This document shows, in pieces, positions 45,838-55,275 of a stretch of 64,000 nucleotides of DNA (within the stretch, counting starts at the first letter, position 1; each line of letters begins with the position of its first letter). Origin of the DNA: Brevibacillus brevis NBRC 100599 (GTDB lineage: Bacteria > Bacillota > Bacilli > Brevibacillales > Brevibacillaceae); the NCBI RefSeq assembly GCF_000010165.1, contig NC_012491.1, positions 81,001-145,000 on the forward strand, given 5' to 3'. The notes under the pieces are model-generated. The model ran no database searches and had not been told where the DNA came from. It worked only from the letters and a program-made list of their open reading frames with translations. The position numbers and the translations under genes are program-made.

Positions 45838-46599
45838 GTGAAAGAAGCGACACTTCGTCAAATACTGGTAGTGACAGACGGTTGCTCCAACTCAGGGATG
45901 AGTCCCGTTGCTGCGGCGGCATTGGCAAGGGAGCAAGGAATTACGGTTAATGTGATTGGCGTAATCGACAAGAGTGAGCTGGGTGAGAAAGGGGAGAAGG
46001 AAATCAGGGATATTGCGGAAGCAGGAGGTGGACTCTGCGACATCGTGTACCCCCAACAGCTTGCACAAACGGTACAAATGCTGACGCGAAAAGCAATGAC
46101 GCGCACCATTCATCAAGTGGTCAATAAAGAATTAAAAGAGATTTTGGGCGATTCCGGAATAGAGGAGCTGGCACCTGATAAAAGAGTGCAGGTTGCCGGA
46201 ATGGTTGACGAGTTGGGTGAAAAAAGCAGCTTGAACGTCGTGATGCTGGTCGATACCTCAGGAAGTATGAAGCCAAAGCTGTCGGCTGTTCAGCAAGCGA
46301 TTCACGATTTCAGTATCAGTCTGCATTCACGGAGTGGCCATAGCAGAATGGCGGTCGGTTCATTTCCGGGGAAACAAAAGCATCTCGATATCCGCATTCC
46401 GTGGACAGAAAAGGTCGAGCAGGCCCATCAAATTACGAGTGATTTGGCAATGAGCGGAATTACTCCTACAGGCCCCGCCATCGTAGAGGCAATTGCCCTG
46501 TTTGAGCAGGACAAGCTCCCACGCTCGCTGCAAGATCGTTACATCGATCAAGACGATGAGGACGACTCGAACGGAATGCTGCGTGACCATGTCTTTTAA
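45838..46599 (+). CDS. yabS: VWA-domain protein YabS
   Basis: 253 residues from GTG 45838 (GGGGAG six bases upstream). The C-terminal half is a von Willebrand A domain with a MIDAS motif (VDTSGSMKPKLSAVQQAI) and GITPTGPAIVEAI. The N-terminal part (about 10-90) resembles a second, shorter VWA-like fold (VVTDGCSNSGMSP). In B. subtilis yabS and yabT follow spoIIE and the YabT kinase acts in sporulation; YabS has no assigned job. It overlaps yabT by 11 bases. Confidence 0.88.
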   Translation: MKEATLRQILVVTDGCSNSGMSPVAAAALAREQGITVNVIGVIDKSELGEKGEKEIRDIAEAGGGLCDIVYPQQLAQTVQMLTRKAMTRTIHQVVNKELKEILGDSGIEELAPDKRVQVAGMVDELGEKSSLNVVMLVDTSGSMKPKLSAVQQAIHDFSISLHSRSGHSRMAVGSFPGKQKHLDIRIPWTEKVEQAHQITSDLAMSGITPTGPAIVEAIALFEQDKLPRSLQDRYIDQDDEDDSNGMLRDHVF

Positions 46600-47524
46600 G
46601 GCAGCCACCCCCGACCTGCCCAAGCACTTTACAGGCAAATGGAACAAAAAATCGTACCACGTCCTACGGGAGTTGGGGCGTGGTGCAAACGGGACCGTGT
46701 ACTTGGTATCCCAAGGTGGCGTACAGCGCGCGGTTAAGGTCGGTGTGGAAGGCATGGATATTTTAATGGAAGTGAATGTGTTGAAAAGCACACAGCAGGG
46801 GCGGGATTCCAGAGTGGGACCGCTCCTGTGCGACGTGGATGATCTCGTTGTAAACGGGAAGGCCTGTACGTTTTATGCGATGGAGTATCTTCAAGGCTTG
46901 CAACTGGATGAATATATCAAGCAAGAGGGTACGGACTGGGTGGCTGTGATGATGGTGCAATTGCTGGCGCGGCTGGATGTTTTGCATCAGCATGGCTATA
47001 TTTTTGGCGATTTGAAACCGCAGAATGTGATGGTTACCCAAACGAACAAGCAGGTACGCTTGATTGATTTCGGTGGAGTGACCAAGCTGGGCAATGCGGT
47101 TCGGCAGTTTACAGAAGAGTATGATCGAGCTTTTTGGCACGCAGGTGATAGACGGGCTGAAGTAAGTTACGACCTGTTCTCGACAGCCGTGATGATGGTG
47201 CGTCTGACGGTTGGACCGGAAACGTGGAAAAACAGCCATGGTGACCCACGTCACACGATATTACTCTGTGATATAATACGAAAAAGTGACAGCCTGTATC
47301 CTTACCGAGAGCCTCTATTGAAGGCTTTTCACGGTAAGTTTGCGACCGCGAAAGAAATGCGAGCGGAGCTGTTGGCAGTCTTGCGAGATAGCATGGGCGC
47401 CAAACCGCAAAAGTCGCAAAAGAAAGCGCGGGCGAAAGGGAATGTAGGCGCGGGCATTAGCGGTCTTTTTGTCGCCTCGTTACTCCTATTGGCTGGTACT
47501 TTGTATTACGCATGGTTTATGTGA
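46589..47524 (+). CDS. yabT: Membrane-anchored Ser/Thr protein kinase YabT
   Basis: 311 residues from ATG 46589 (GTG 46583 is possible). Hanks-type kinase: Gly-rich loop LGRGANGTVYLV, catalytic loop HQHGYIFGDLKPQNVMV with D-L-K-P-x-N, and DFGGV in place of DFG-A. A Lys/Ala-rich linker and a C-terminal transmembrane segment (GLFVASLLLLAGTLYYAW) follow. In B. subtilis YabT is a DNA-activated kinase of spore development that phosphorylates RecA and AbrB; both the neighbourhood and the tail anchor agree. Confidence 0.92.
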   Translation: MSFKAATPDLPKHFTGKWNKKSYHVLRELGRGANGTVYLVSQGGVQRAVKVGVEGMDILMEVNVLKSTQQGRDSRVGPLLCDVDDLVVNGKACTFYAMEYLQGLQLDEYIKQEGTDWVAVMMVQLLARLDVLHQHGYIFGDLKPQNVMVTQTNKQVRLIDFGGVTKLGNAVRQFTEEYDRAFWHAGDRRAEVSYDLFSTAVMMVRLTVGPETWKNSHGDPRHTILLCDIIRKSDSLYPYREPLLKAFHGKFATAKEMRAELLAVLRDSMGAKPQKSQKKARAKGNVGAGISGLFVASLLLLAGTLYYAWFM

Positions 47525-47539
47525 AGGATGTGACGGTTC

Positions 47540-48289
47540 GTGTCCTCAGATTTGGTGATGGATACTTGCTTGTTGGCAGGCTCGATTATTTTGAAAAACG
47601 GTGGAGAGACTTACCGGACGGAAGAGACAATGGCATTGATCGCAAAGGCTGCTGGGATGGATGATGTAAACAGCTCGGCAACGCCCACTAGTATCATCCT
47701 GTCCTTTCGTTGCAGTGGATTCGATCATACAAGAATGGTTCGTACCCCCAAACGTACGACCAACCTCAATAAAATAACGCTCGTAAATGATGTTTCCCGA
47801 CAGTTTGTCGGTGGGAAAATTAATTTGGAGCAAGCCTATCGGACGCTGCGTGAGATCGATCAGAAAAAGCAGATCTATCCGAAATGGTTGCAGCATCTAG
47901 CAGCCGCTACGGCCAGCGGCTCCTTTGCTATGCTTGCAGGGGGAGATTGGGGCAGTCTGGTTCCCTCTGCGATAGCCGGGTTGATTGTGAACCTGAGCCA
48001 GGAATATTTAGAACAGTTTGTCCGGATGAAGTTTTTTACGGAGTTTTCTGCCGCTTTACTAGGAGGACTTTTCGCGTTGTTGACCGTGACGGTCTTTCCG
48101 CAGTTGCATTTAAGCATCATTATTATTGGTGCGATGCTACCGTTGTTTCCGGGGATCGCCATCACTAACTCACTTCGAGATTTGATGGCTGGTGATTTGG
48201 TTGCAGGTGTTTCACGCGGGGTAGAAGCGATGCTGACAGCTGTCTCCGTAGCGGTAGCCACAGCCATTATTCTTTCGTTTACGAGGTGA
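47540..48289 (+). CDS. ThrE-like exporter subunit, N-terminal-domain type (DUF1212/YjjP)
   Basis: 249 residues. A soluble amphipathic N-terminal half with the ThrE signature (AGSIILKNGGETYRTEETM.LIA) precedes five hydrophobic helices. With the next gene it makes a split threonine/serine exporter-type transporter; in Corynebacterium ThrE both halves are fused. The start is GTG 47540. The stop overlaps the following gene's GTG start candidate. The substrate is unknown. Not present in the B. subtilis yabT-tilS interval. Confidence 0.87.
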   Translation: MSSDLVMDTCLLAGSIILKNGGETYRTEETMALIAKAAGMDDVNSSATPTSIILSFRCSGFDHTRMVRTPKRTTNLNKITLVNDVSRQFVGGKINLEQAYRTLREIDQKKQIYPKWLQHLAAATASGSFAMLAGGDWGSLVPSAIAGLIVNLSQEYLEQFVRMKFFTEFSAALLGGLFALLTVTVFPQLHLSIIIIGAMLPLFPGIAITNSLRDLMAGDLVAGVSRGVEAMLTAVSVAVATAIILSFTR

Positions 48290-48294
48290 GTACG

Positions 48295-48747
48295 ATGTTG
48301 TTAAAAGGATTGGCGCTTAGCTTCGCCTCCTCAGTAGCGTGGTGTGTGCTATTCAATGTGCCGGTTCGAACAATCGTAGCGGCTGGTTTAGCCGGAGTGG
48401 TCGGGTTTCTCGTCTACTCCATTCTTCCGATCTACGGTGCAGAGGTCTTGCTGTCGACGTTTGTTTCAGCTGCTGTTGTTTCTTTGCTCAGCCAGCTCTT
48501 ATCTATTATATTGCGAGTTCCTTCTACGAATTTTAGCGTCGCAGGCATTATTCCACTGGTGCCGGGATCGTTGGCTTACAAAGCCATGCTTGCTTTTGTA
48601 AACAACGATTATGTCGGAGGGATTACTCAGGCGACCAAGACATTGATGGTGGCCGGCGCGATTGCTTCTGGACTTATATTTGGAATTTCGGTTCTGACGA
48701 TCTGGAAAGGAGCCCGCTATGCTGGCAAGCGTGCGCAACGAGATTGA
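48295..48747 (+). CDS. ThrE-like exporter subunit, C-terminal-domain type (DUF3815/YjjB)
   Basis: 150 residues, four to five hydrophobic helices, with the YjjB-type ending IIPLVPGSLAYKAMLAFVNNDY. ATG 48295 is preferred because GAGGTGA lies just upstream; GTG 48286 would overlap the previous stop. It overlaps tilS by 29 bases, so the transporter pair and tilS are probably one transcript. Confidence 0.86.
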   Translation: MLLKGLALSFASSVAWCVLFNVPVRTIVAAGLAGVVGFLVYSILPIYGAEVLLSTFVSAAVVSLLSQLLSIILRVPSTNFSVAGIIPLVPGSLAYKAMLAFVNNDYVGGITQATKTLMVAGAIASGLIFGISVLTIWKGARYAGKRAQRD

Positions 48748-50146
48748 GGCCGAGGGGCTTTTGCTTCCAGGTGAGAGCGTTGTTGTCGGAATATCCGGCG
48801 GCAACGATTCTACTGCACTGTTGCATATATTGGCTTCTCTCAATAAACAATACCAGTATCAATGGAAGCTGCATGCTGTCCATCTGAATCACGGCTTTCG
48901 TGGGGAAGAGGCAAGGCAGGATGCACTCTATGCAGAAGAACTGTGTCGTGAGCTCGGAGTGGTTTTCCACCTATTTGAGTATGACGTCCCCGCTTATATG
49001 GAAAAGACGGGATTGGGCGGGCAAGAAGCGAGTCGCGACATTCGCTATCGGCTGTATCGAGAGGTAGGTCTGGCGCAAGGAGCGACCAAGCTGGCATTGG
49101 CCCACCATGCTGACGATCAGGTGGAAACGATTCTCTTTCGATTTGTGCGAGGCAGCAGATTGAATGGACTGACAGGGATGCCGAAGCGAAGAATGCTTGC
49201 GGATTGCCCGATTGAGCTCGTGCGTCCGCTCTTGCATAAAACGCGTCAAGAACTGGAAGGCTACTGTCGGGAACATCAACTCGTCCCTCGTGAGGATAGT
49301 AGCAACCAATCGCGCAAGTATACGCGCAATTTGCTACGTCTGGATGTCATGCCCTTATTAGAAAAAGTGAATGACAAGTATCGGGAGCATATCTTGGCAA
49401 CTGCAGAGGCAATTCGGCAGGACGAAGCGCTTTTAATGCGGCTGGCGAATGAGCAGTTGAAAAAGGTAATGATTGAGAAAAAACCTGAAGCATTTTTGAT
49501 GGACAATGACAAGTTTCAAACTTGTGACGTTGCTTTACAAAGGAGAATGATTACTCTAATATTAAGTTATCTCTCAAAACATACCGAATGGTCTTCGCAA
49601 CATGTGGAGACCGTTTTGCACATGCTAGGGGGAAGTCGCCCTTCTGCGGAATTGCATTTGCCCAATGACCTGGTAGTCGACCGGGTGTACGAGCGAATCA
49701 CTTTTCGTCGTAGAAAGCGACAGGATCGCATACATACGTATAGTTACGAACTCGCCGTTCCTGGTGTAACCTGGATCGACGAAAGCAAGGCCACGGTACA
49801 TATTACTTACCTGGAAGGTCCCATGGATTGGGAGCGACTCTCGGCGAATGAAGCGGTCTTTGATGCCGATCAGTTGCCAGGATCGCTGTATTTGCGTAAC
49901 CGAAAACCTGGAGACCGCATCACCCTGTTTGGCTCAGCAAATGGAAAAAAGCTAAAGGAATTATTGATTGATGCCAAATTTCCACGAGCATGGCGTGACA
50001 AGCTTCCGCTTTTGACGGCGGGGGATGAGGTGATTTTGGTACCAGGTGTGCGCCGTTCCGCCGTAGCGCCTATCAATGGACAGACCAGGCGTTTTCTACA
50101 CGTGCGGGTAGAGTTTGGAGAAGATTGGCGGGAGGTTTTTTCATGA
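48719..50146 (+). CDS. tilS: tRNA(Ile)-lysidine synthase
   Basis: 475 residues. It converts C34 of tRNA-Ile(CAU) to lysidine, an essential decoding change. The PP-loop SGGNDSTAL is at about residues 25-33, with HHADDQVET, then the C-terminal TilS substrate-binding domains (about 385-470, [24 protein letters not shown]). AAAGGAG precedes ATG 48719. Followed by hpt, as in B. subtilis. Confidence 0.95.
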   Translation: MLASVRNEIEAEGLLLPGESVVVGISGGNDSTALLHILASLNKQYQYQWKLHAVHLNHGFRGEEARQDALYAEELCRELGVVFHLFEYDVPAYMEKTGLGGQEASRDIRYRLYREVGLAQGATKLALAHHADDQVETILFRFVRGSRLNGLTGMPKRRMLADCPIELVRPLLHKTRQELEGYCREHQLVPREDSSNQSRKYTRNLLRLDVMPLLEKVNDKYREHILATAEAIRQDEALLMRLANEQLKKVMIEKKPEAFLMDNDKFQTCDVALQRRMITLILSYLSKHTEWSSQHVETVLHMLGGSRPSAELHLPNDLVVDRVYERITFRRRKRQDRIHTYSYELAVPGVTWIDESKATVHITYLEGPMDWERLSANEAVFDADQLPGSLYLRNRKPGDRITLFGSANGKKLKELLIDAKFPRAWRDKLPLLTAGDEVILVPGVRRSAVAPINGQTRRFLHVRVEFGEDWREVFS

Positions 50147-50682
50147 ATCAAGACATCGAGAAGATTTTGCTATCAGAAGAGGATATTGCAGGTAAAGTTC
50201 GAGAACTGGGTGAGACGCTGGCTGCAGAATACAAGGATAAAAATCCATTGGTCATCTGCGTGCTGAAAGGCGCAGTCATTTTTATGGCTGATCTGATCCG
50301 TCACATGAGCATTCCCTGCGAAATGGACTTTATGGCAGTTTCCAGCTACGGAAGTGGAACAGAGTCCTCTGGCATGGTGAAAATCTTGAAGGATCTCGAT
50401 ACATCTGTGGAAAACAGACACGTACTGGTTGTAGAAGACATCATGGACAGTGGACTGACACTGAGTCGCTTGGTAGAGCTGTTGCGCCATCGGGAAGCTG
50501 CTTCTGTAAAAGTGGTGACTCTCCTGAACAAACCAGAGCGTCGCAAGGTGGATATTTCACCGGATTACAAGGGTTACGATGTTCCAGACGAATTCGTTGT
50601 GGGATATGGCTTGGACTATGCCGAGCACTACCGTAATCTGCCTTATATCGGTGTATTGAAGCCTGAGGTCTACACGAAGTAG
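50143..50682 (+). CDS. hpt: Hypoxanthine phosphoribosyltransferase
   Basis: 179 residues from ATG 50143 (GGGAGG upstream), overlapping tilS by 4 bases. It salvages hypoxanthine/guanine with PRPP. Motifs are [23 protein letters not shown] (flexible loop), the PRPP motif [13 protein letters not shown] and [24 protein letters not shown]. In B. subtilis HprT also partners with TilS in controlling ftsH. Confidence 0.96.
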   Translation: MNQDIEKILLSEEDIAGKVRELGETLAAEYKDKNPLVICVLKGAVIFMADLIRHMSIPCEMDFMAVSSYGSGTESSGMVKILKDLDTSVENRHVLVVEDIMDSGLTLSRLVELLRHREAASVKVVTLLNKPERRKVDISPDYKGYDVPDEFVVGYGLDYAEHYRNLPYIGVLKPEVYTK

Positions 50683-50684
50683 GT

Positions 50685-50717
50685 TTGTTGTGGAGACCGT
50701 ACTTTCTATGATAAAAT
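50685..50717 (+). promoter_or_regulatory. Candidate sigma-A promoter of ftsH
   Basis: TTGTGG (50688-50693), 18-base spacer, TAAAAT (50712-50717); an overlapping TTGTTG/TATGAT pair with a 16-base spacer is also possible. Confidence 0.4.
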
Positions 50718-50751
50718 GTGAAAAGTGTCTGTTCGTGAGAGGAGGTAAGGA

Positions 50752-52698
50752 ATGAATCGCTTTTTTCGTAATACCGGGTTCTACCTACTGATTTTTCTTG
50801 TCACGGTCGGGATCGTGAATTTCATCCTCTCCGGTACTGATAAGGTTGGGAAACTTACATATCAGGAATTCCGGGTACAGCTAAAAGCTGACAACGTCAC
50901 CGATTTGTCTATTCGACCTGAAAATGGTACTTACAGAGTAGAGGGTACGTTGGCTAAAGCTATTCCGGGACAGGAAAGCAACAAATTCTTCACCAATGTT
51001 TTTTTGTATGACTCAGATATTATTAAGCTAGTCGAAGAGAAAATTGATGCACAAAAGATGAAGAATGTAGTTGTTAATCCTGCCGAGGGTAACAGTATTT
51101 GGCTCACGTTCTTGACCTCTATCATTCCTTTTGTCATCATCTTCATCCTGTTTTTCTTTCTTCTGAATAATGCCCAAGGTGGCGGAAGCCGAGTAATGAA
51201 CTTCGGTAAAAGCCGCGCGAAGCTTTACAACGAAGAAAAGAAACGCGTTACTTTTGACGACGTAGCAGGAGCGGACGAAGAAAAGGCTGAGCTGGAGGAA
51301 GTCGTTGACTTCCTGAAAGACAACCGCAAGTTCAATGCGGTTGGCGCTCGTATTCCAAAAGGGGTACTGCTCGTAGGTCCTCCGGGTACAGGTAAAACCT
51401 TGCTCGCGCGTGCTGTTGCAGGCGAAGCTGGTGTGCCATTCTTCAGCATCTCCGGTTCTGACTTCGTGGAAATGTTCGTTGGGGTAGGTGCATCCCGCGT
51501 ACGTGACCTGTTTGAAAATGCTAAGAAAAATGCTCCTTGCATTATCTTTATTGACGAGATTGACGCCGTGGGTCGTCAACGCGGAGCTGGACTCGGCGGC
51601 GGACACGACGAACGCGAGCAAACTCTCAACCAGTTGCTCGTAGAGATGGACGGTTTTGGTGGAAACGAAGGGATCATCATGATCGCTGCGACCAACCGAC
51701 CTGACATTCTCGACCCAGCTCTCTTGCGTCCGGGACGTTTTGACCGTCAAATTACAGTTGATCGTCCTGATATCAAAGGCCGTGAAGCGGTACTGAAGGT
51801 TCATGCCCGCAACAAGCCGATTGGCGAAGACGTGAAGCTGGAAGTGATTGCTCGTGGTACATCGGGCTTCACAGGTGCAGATTTGGAGAACTTGCTGAAT
51901 GAAGCGGCTCTCTTGACTGCCCGCAGAAACAAAAAGCAAATCACGATGACGGAAGTAGACGAAGCGATTGACCGCGTGATTGCAGGTCCAGCGAAGAAGT
52001 CTCGCGTAGTGAGCGAAGACGAGCGCCGTCTGGTTGCCTTCCACGAAGCTGGTCATACGATCATCGGCTACCACTTGAGAAATGCAGAAATGGTACATAA
52101 GGTAACAATCATTCCGCGCGGCCAAGCTGGCGGATACACCGTGATGCTGCCGAAGGAAGACCGTTTCTTTGCTACCAAAACAGACCTGCTCGACAAAATC
52201 GTCGGCCTGTTGGGTGGACGTGTTGCGGAAGAATTGGTGCTCGGGGATATTAGTACCGGGGCGCATAATGACTTCCAACGCGCGACTGCTATCGCTCGCA
52301 GCATGATTACCGAATACGGAATGAGCAAGCTCGGACCGATGCAATTCGGTAAGAGTCAAGGTCAGGTATTCCTGGGCCGTGACTATGGCAATGAGCGTAA
52401 CTACTCCGATAAGATTGCGTACGAGATCGATCAAGAAATGCAAAGCATTATCAACGAGTGCTACGCAAAGTGTACAGAATTGCTGACGAAGCACCGTGAC
52501 CAGCTCGATCTGATTGCGAACACGCTGCTCCGTGTTGAGACTCTCGATGCTGAACAGATCAAGCAATTGATCGAAACAGGTAAAATGGATAACGATCCAG
52601 ATGCAAATAAAGATGTGGTCGTGAACATTCAACCGAAGCTGGAAGAAGTAAAAGAAGAATCAAAGCAAGAAGATACAAACGAAGAACCGAAACAATAA
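50752..52698 (+). CDS. ftsH: ATP-dependent zinc metalloprotease FtsH
   Basis: 648 residues. Membrane-bound AAA protease for damaged and regulatory proteins. Two transmembrane helices (about 7-25 and 115-135) flank an extracytoplasmic domain. The AAA module has Walker A GPPGTGKT near 207, Walker B and the SRH. The zinc site HEAGH is at about 430, with the third ligand region ([12 protein letters not shown]) downstream. The tail is strongly acidic. Confidence 0.98.
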   Translation: MNRFFRNTGFYLLIFLVTVGIVNFILSGTDKVGKLTYQEFRVQLKADNVTDLSIRPENGTYRVEGTLAKAIPGQESNKFFTNVFLYDSDIIKLVEEKIDAQKMKNVVVNPAEGNSIWLTFLTSIIPFVIIFILFFFLLNNAQGGGSRVMNFGKSRAKLYNEEKKRVTFDDVAGADEEKAELEEVVDFLKDNRKFNAVGARIPKGVLLVGPPGTGKTLLARAVAGEAGVPFFSISGSDFVEMFVGVGASRVRDLFENAKKNAPCIIFIDEIDAVGRQRGAGLGGGHDEREQTLNQLLVEMDGFGGNEGIIMIAATNRPDILDPALLRPGRFDRQITVDRPDIKGREAVLKVHARNKPIGEDVKLEVIARGTSGFTGADLENLLNEAALLTARRNKKQITMTEVDEAIDRVIAGPAKKSRVVSEDERRLVAFHEAGHTIIGYHLRNAEMVHKVTIIPRGQAGGYTVMLPKEDRFFATKTDLLDKIVGLLGGRVAEELVLGDISTGAHNDFQRATAIARSMITEYGMSKLGPMQFGKSQGQVFLGRDYGNERNYSDKIAYEIDQEMQSIINECYAKCTELLTKHRDQLDLIANTLLRVETLDAEQIKQLIETGKMDNDPDANKDVVVNIQPKLEEVKEESKQEDTNEEPKQ

Positions 52699-52724
52699 GG
52701 GGCGCCTCAGGTGCCCTTTTTTGC
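52697..52724 (+). terminator. Terminator after ftsH
   Basis: AAGGG/CCCTT with a CGCC/GGTG extension and a TCA loop, then six T's; the stop codon abuts the stem. Confidence 0.7.
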
Positions 52725-52787
52725 TATAAATACTATGGGTGTTTAGCTCCTAGGTTTTAAAGGTTTCGATGAACCAATAAAGCTAGT

Positions 52788-52998
52788 GAGAAGAAAAAGC
52801 ACAGGGCTCGTAGACCTTGACAACGCCAACCCAGTCGGAACTTAAAAAAGGGGACCACGCTTGTCGAACACTTCTTCCTCGAGAAACATCCGCCCGTAGG
52901 GTGGCTTTGGCTCGACGGTCCCCTTTTTTAGGTGGAGACGCCCAGTGAATCCCCCAGCTGGCGTGTCAGAGTCGAAGAGACCTGTGCTTTTTCTTCTC
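52788..52998 (+). ncRNA. Structured 211-nt element, candidate non-coding RNA or leader, family unknown
   Basis: The ends form a perfect 18-bp helix (52788-52805 with 52981-52998). Inside, GACA-A-CGCCA near 52819 pairs with TGGCGTGTC near 52959-52967. A perfect 13-bp helix joins 52844-52856 and 52917-52929, ending in six T's. Within that hairpin, GTCGA/TCGAC and CCGCCC/GGGTGG form further stems. No ORF with a ribosome binding site explains it. The strand is assumed +, because of the T run and the downstream HAD gene. I do not recognise a known riboswitch, SRP, RNase P or tmRNA signature; a 6S-like fold or a small inverted-repeat element are alternatives. Confidence 0.55.
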
Positions 52999-53050
52999 CT
53001 CCACTATGTTGACTAAAAGGCAAACCCAAAACGAATGAGAGGGATTGGAT

Positions 53051-53920
53051 ATGTTGCTTACACCAGGCATGGTTGCATTTGACATGGATGGAACCTTACT
53101 GACTCACGATTCAAAGCTCACAGAAGGAACGAAAGAAGCACTTCGCCAATTACAACAGCAAGGCTGCAAGCTCGTTTTGTCTACGGGCAGGATGTATGGC
53201 TCCGCTCAAATTCCGATCGATTCCTTTCCTTTTGACGGCTATGTCTGTAGCAATGGCGGCACTGTTTTCGAGGGGGATGGCACGCTGGTCCGTCAATGGC
53301 TCCTTCCCACTGAGATGGTAATCGGTGCGATCCATGCACTGAGGCAAGAAACGATTTATTATGAGCTTCATGATACGAATAGCAATCGCTGGATGATCAA
53401 AGAAGACCGTGAACGTTTGGAAGCGACCATGAGTGAGGACGCATCTGTAGAAGGATTCTCGATTTTGAGTTTTCCTTATTACAGACTCGCACGCGTAGAG
53501 CCTTTGGCAGAAGTACTGGAAAAAGTAGAGTCAGGGGAAGTAGAAATCGTCAAGTTCTTCGTCTGGCATCAAGACCCGGATCGTCTGGAGTGGGTGAAAG
53601 AGCAGCTAAAGCCTTGGAGCGAGCAAGTGACTATCACTTCATCCGGCAAGCAGAATGTCGAAGTAATTCCTCAAGGGGTTTCCAAATGGGAAGGGCTTCA
53701 ATACTTTTGTGAGAAATGGGGAATCTCCCCTGAGAAAGTGATGGCATTTGGCGATGCAGAAAACGATCGTGAGGCATTGACGGGCGCAGGATATTCCGTC
53801 GCGATGGAAAACGCTTCTGACGAAATCAAGCAGGTAGCCAAATATATCGCCCCACACCATAATGAGGAAGGCGTTGCCCGCTTTATTCGGGAGCGTGTTC
53901 TTGGAGAAAAAGGCGAGTAA
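53051..53920 (+). CDS. Cof-type HAD-superfamily (IIB) phosphatase
   Basis: 289 residues from ATG 53051 (GAGAGGGA upstream; TTG 53045 is less likely). The nucleophile motif FDMDGTLL is at residues 10-17. STGRMYGS is motif II, and GISPEKVMAFGDAENDREAL holds the motif III/IV aspartates. The IIB cap domain lies between. Likely a sugar-phosphate or nucleotide phosphatase; specificity is not predictable. The preceding structured element could be its leader. Confidence 0.9.
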   Translation: MLLTPGMVAFDMDGTLLTHDSKLTEGTKEALRQLQQQGCKLVLSTGRMYGSAQIPIDSFPFDGYVCSNGGTVFEGDGTLVRQWLLPTEMVIGAIHALRQETIYYELHDTNSNRWMIKEDRERLEATMSEDASVEGFSILSFPYYRLARVEPLAEVLEKVESGEVEIVKFFVWHQDPDRLEWVKEQLKPWSEQVTITSSGKQNVEVIPQGVSKWEGLQYFCEKWGISPEKVMAFGDAENDREALTGAGYSVAMENASDEIKQVAKYIAPHHNEEGVARFIRERVLGEKGE

Positions 53921-53927
53921 GAGAATG

Positions 53928-53972
53928 AAAAAGCAGAAGCTACGTCTGTACAGGCCGGTTTCTGCTTTTTTT
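53928..53972 (+). terminator. Terminator after the HAD gene
   Basis: AAAAAGCAGAA pairs with TTTCTGCTTTTT across a loop of about 20 bases; T's follow. Confidence 0.8.
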
Positions 53973-53989
53973 GTGCAAAATGTACCACG

Positions 53990-54018
53990 TTGACAAGGGG
54001 AGGTTATACGCTTACAAT
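53990..54018 (+). promoter_or_regulatory. Sigma-A promoter of nadA
   Basis: TTGACA (53990-53995), 17-base spacer, TACAAT (54013-54018), 40 bases before the ATG. Confidence 0.8.
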
Positions 54019-54057
54019 GACCGTAAATTATGACACCACCGTAGGGGGATTTTTTCC

Positions 54058-55002
54058 ATGGACGCTTTAGCGTTAGAAAAAAAAGCCCAGCGCAACGCTG
54101 AGTTACGTGAACGACTGCTACAGCTGAAGAAAGAGCGTAATGCCATCATTCTTGCTCACTTTTACCAACGCCCCGAGATTCAGGAGGTCGCTGACTTCAT
54201 TGGCGATTCCTTTGGATTGGCGCAGAAAGCAAAAGAAACGGATGCCGATGTGATTTTGTTCTGTGGGGTTCACTTCATGGGAGAAAGTGCAAAAATTCTC
54301 AATCCCCAGAAGACCGTCATTATTCCTGATGAACGGGCTGGCTGTCCGATGGCGGACATGGTGAACGTAGATGGACTGCGCAAGCTCAAAGCACAGCATC
54401 CAAATGCAAAAGTAGTGGCTTACATCAATACTTCTGCGGATGTTAAAGCCGAAACTTACATCTGCTGTACGTCGTCCAACGCGAAGCGCGTGATCGAGTC
54501 GATCGACAGCGATGAGATCATTTGGGTGCCGGACAAAAACCTCGGCCACTATGTATCCCAATTCACGGACAAAAAAATGATTATTTGGGAAGGGTACTGC
54601 AATACGCATGACCAACTGTCTGTAGAAGACATCATGACGTTGAAGCAGCAGCACCCAGAGGCTGTGGTTGTCGTTCATCCGGAGTGCCGCCCAGAAGTGG
54701 TATCCCTGGCTGACTACGTTGGTTCCACGACCGGAATTTTGAAATACTGCCGTGAGTCTTCGCACAAGGAGTTTATCATTGGAACGGAAGACGGCACACG
54801 CTACATGCTGGAAAAGGACAGCCCGGACAAAACGTTCATTTTCGCTTCCAAGTACCTCGTTTGCCCGAATATGAAGGTGAACAACCTGAAGAAGTGCGTC
54901 GAGGCGCTGGAGAATATGAAGCCGGAGATTTTTGTGCCAGAGGATGTTGCTGATGCGGCACGTGCTTCCTTGGAGCGTATGCTTGCGGTAGCGCCTGCTT
55001 AA
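54058..55002 (+). CDS. nadA: Quinolinate synthase
   Basis: 314 residues. A [4Fe-4S] enzyme condensing iminoaspartate with DHAP to quinolinate, the second step of de novo NAD synthesis. Likely cluster cysteines are in FCGVHFMGES, HPECRPEV and LVCPNMKVN. Substrate motifs include AHFYQRPEIQEVAD and GTEDGTRYMLEK. nadA stands alone with its own promoter; nadB and nadC lie 4-6 kb downstream rather than next to it, whereas in B. subtilis all three sit together. Confidence 0.95.
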   Translation: MDALALEKKAQRNAELRERLLQLKKERNAIILAHFYQRPEIQEVADFIGDSFGLAQKAKETDADVILFCGVHFMGESAKILNPQKTVIIPDERAGCPMADMVNVDGLRKLKAQHPNAKVVAYINTSADVKAETYICCTSSNAKRVIESIDSDEIIWVPDKNLGHYVSQFTDKKMIIWEGYCNTHDQLSVEDIMTLKQQHPEAVVVVHPECRPEVVSLADYVGSTTGILKYCRESSHKEFIIGTEDGTRYMLEKDSPDKTFIFASKYLVCPNMKVNNLKKCVEALENMKPEIFVPEDVADAARASLERMLAVAPA

Positions 55003-55022
55003 CGGGCAGTCTGATTAAATGC

Positions 55023-55060
55023 AAAAAGGGAGTAGAGCGCAGGGGCTTTACTCCCTTTTT
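55023..55060 (+). terminator. Terminator after nadA
   Basis: A perfect 12-bp stem AAAAAGGGAGTA/TACTCCCTTTTT. Confidence 0.92.
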
Positions 55061-55230
55061 CTATTAGGAGGCTTTGGTTAAGGGCTGGATAACAGCAAGG
55101 AGCCGTATACATCTTTTACTCGTCTGATGGCATGGAGCAAACAAGGTTTAGCGAACAGGTAAACCATCCCACAGACACACGTGAAAACCATAACGAGGTA
55201 GCTCAGGTATAACAAGATTTTCTATAAAAT

Positions 55231-55264
55231 GAAAAAAAGAAAGACCTCCTCGCCGGGAAGTCTT
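55231..55264 (-). terminator. Terminator of the PCYCGC lipoprotein gene
   Basis: On the minus strand AAGACTTCC pairs with GGAGGTCTT (one G-U), followed by a T-rich run. Between 55061 and 55230 I see nothing else. Confidence 0.75.
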
Positions 55265-55275
55265 GTTATCTGTGT

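Noticed and set aside
51028..52632. 534-codon open frame opposite ftsH
   Set aside because: A shadow of the ftsH reading frame; no start signal or family resemblance.
52929..53013. Small + strand frame with GTG start near 52944 inside the structured element
   Set aside because: Only about 23 codons with a weak GGTGG site, running through the 3' arm of the 18-bp helix. Structure explains the sequence better.
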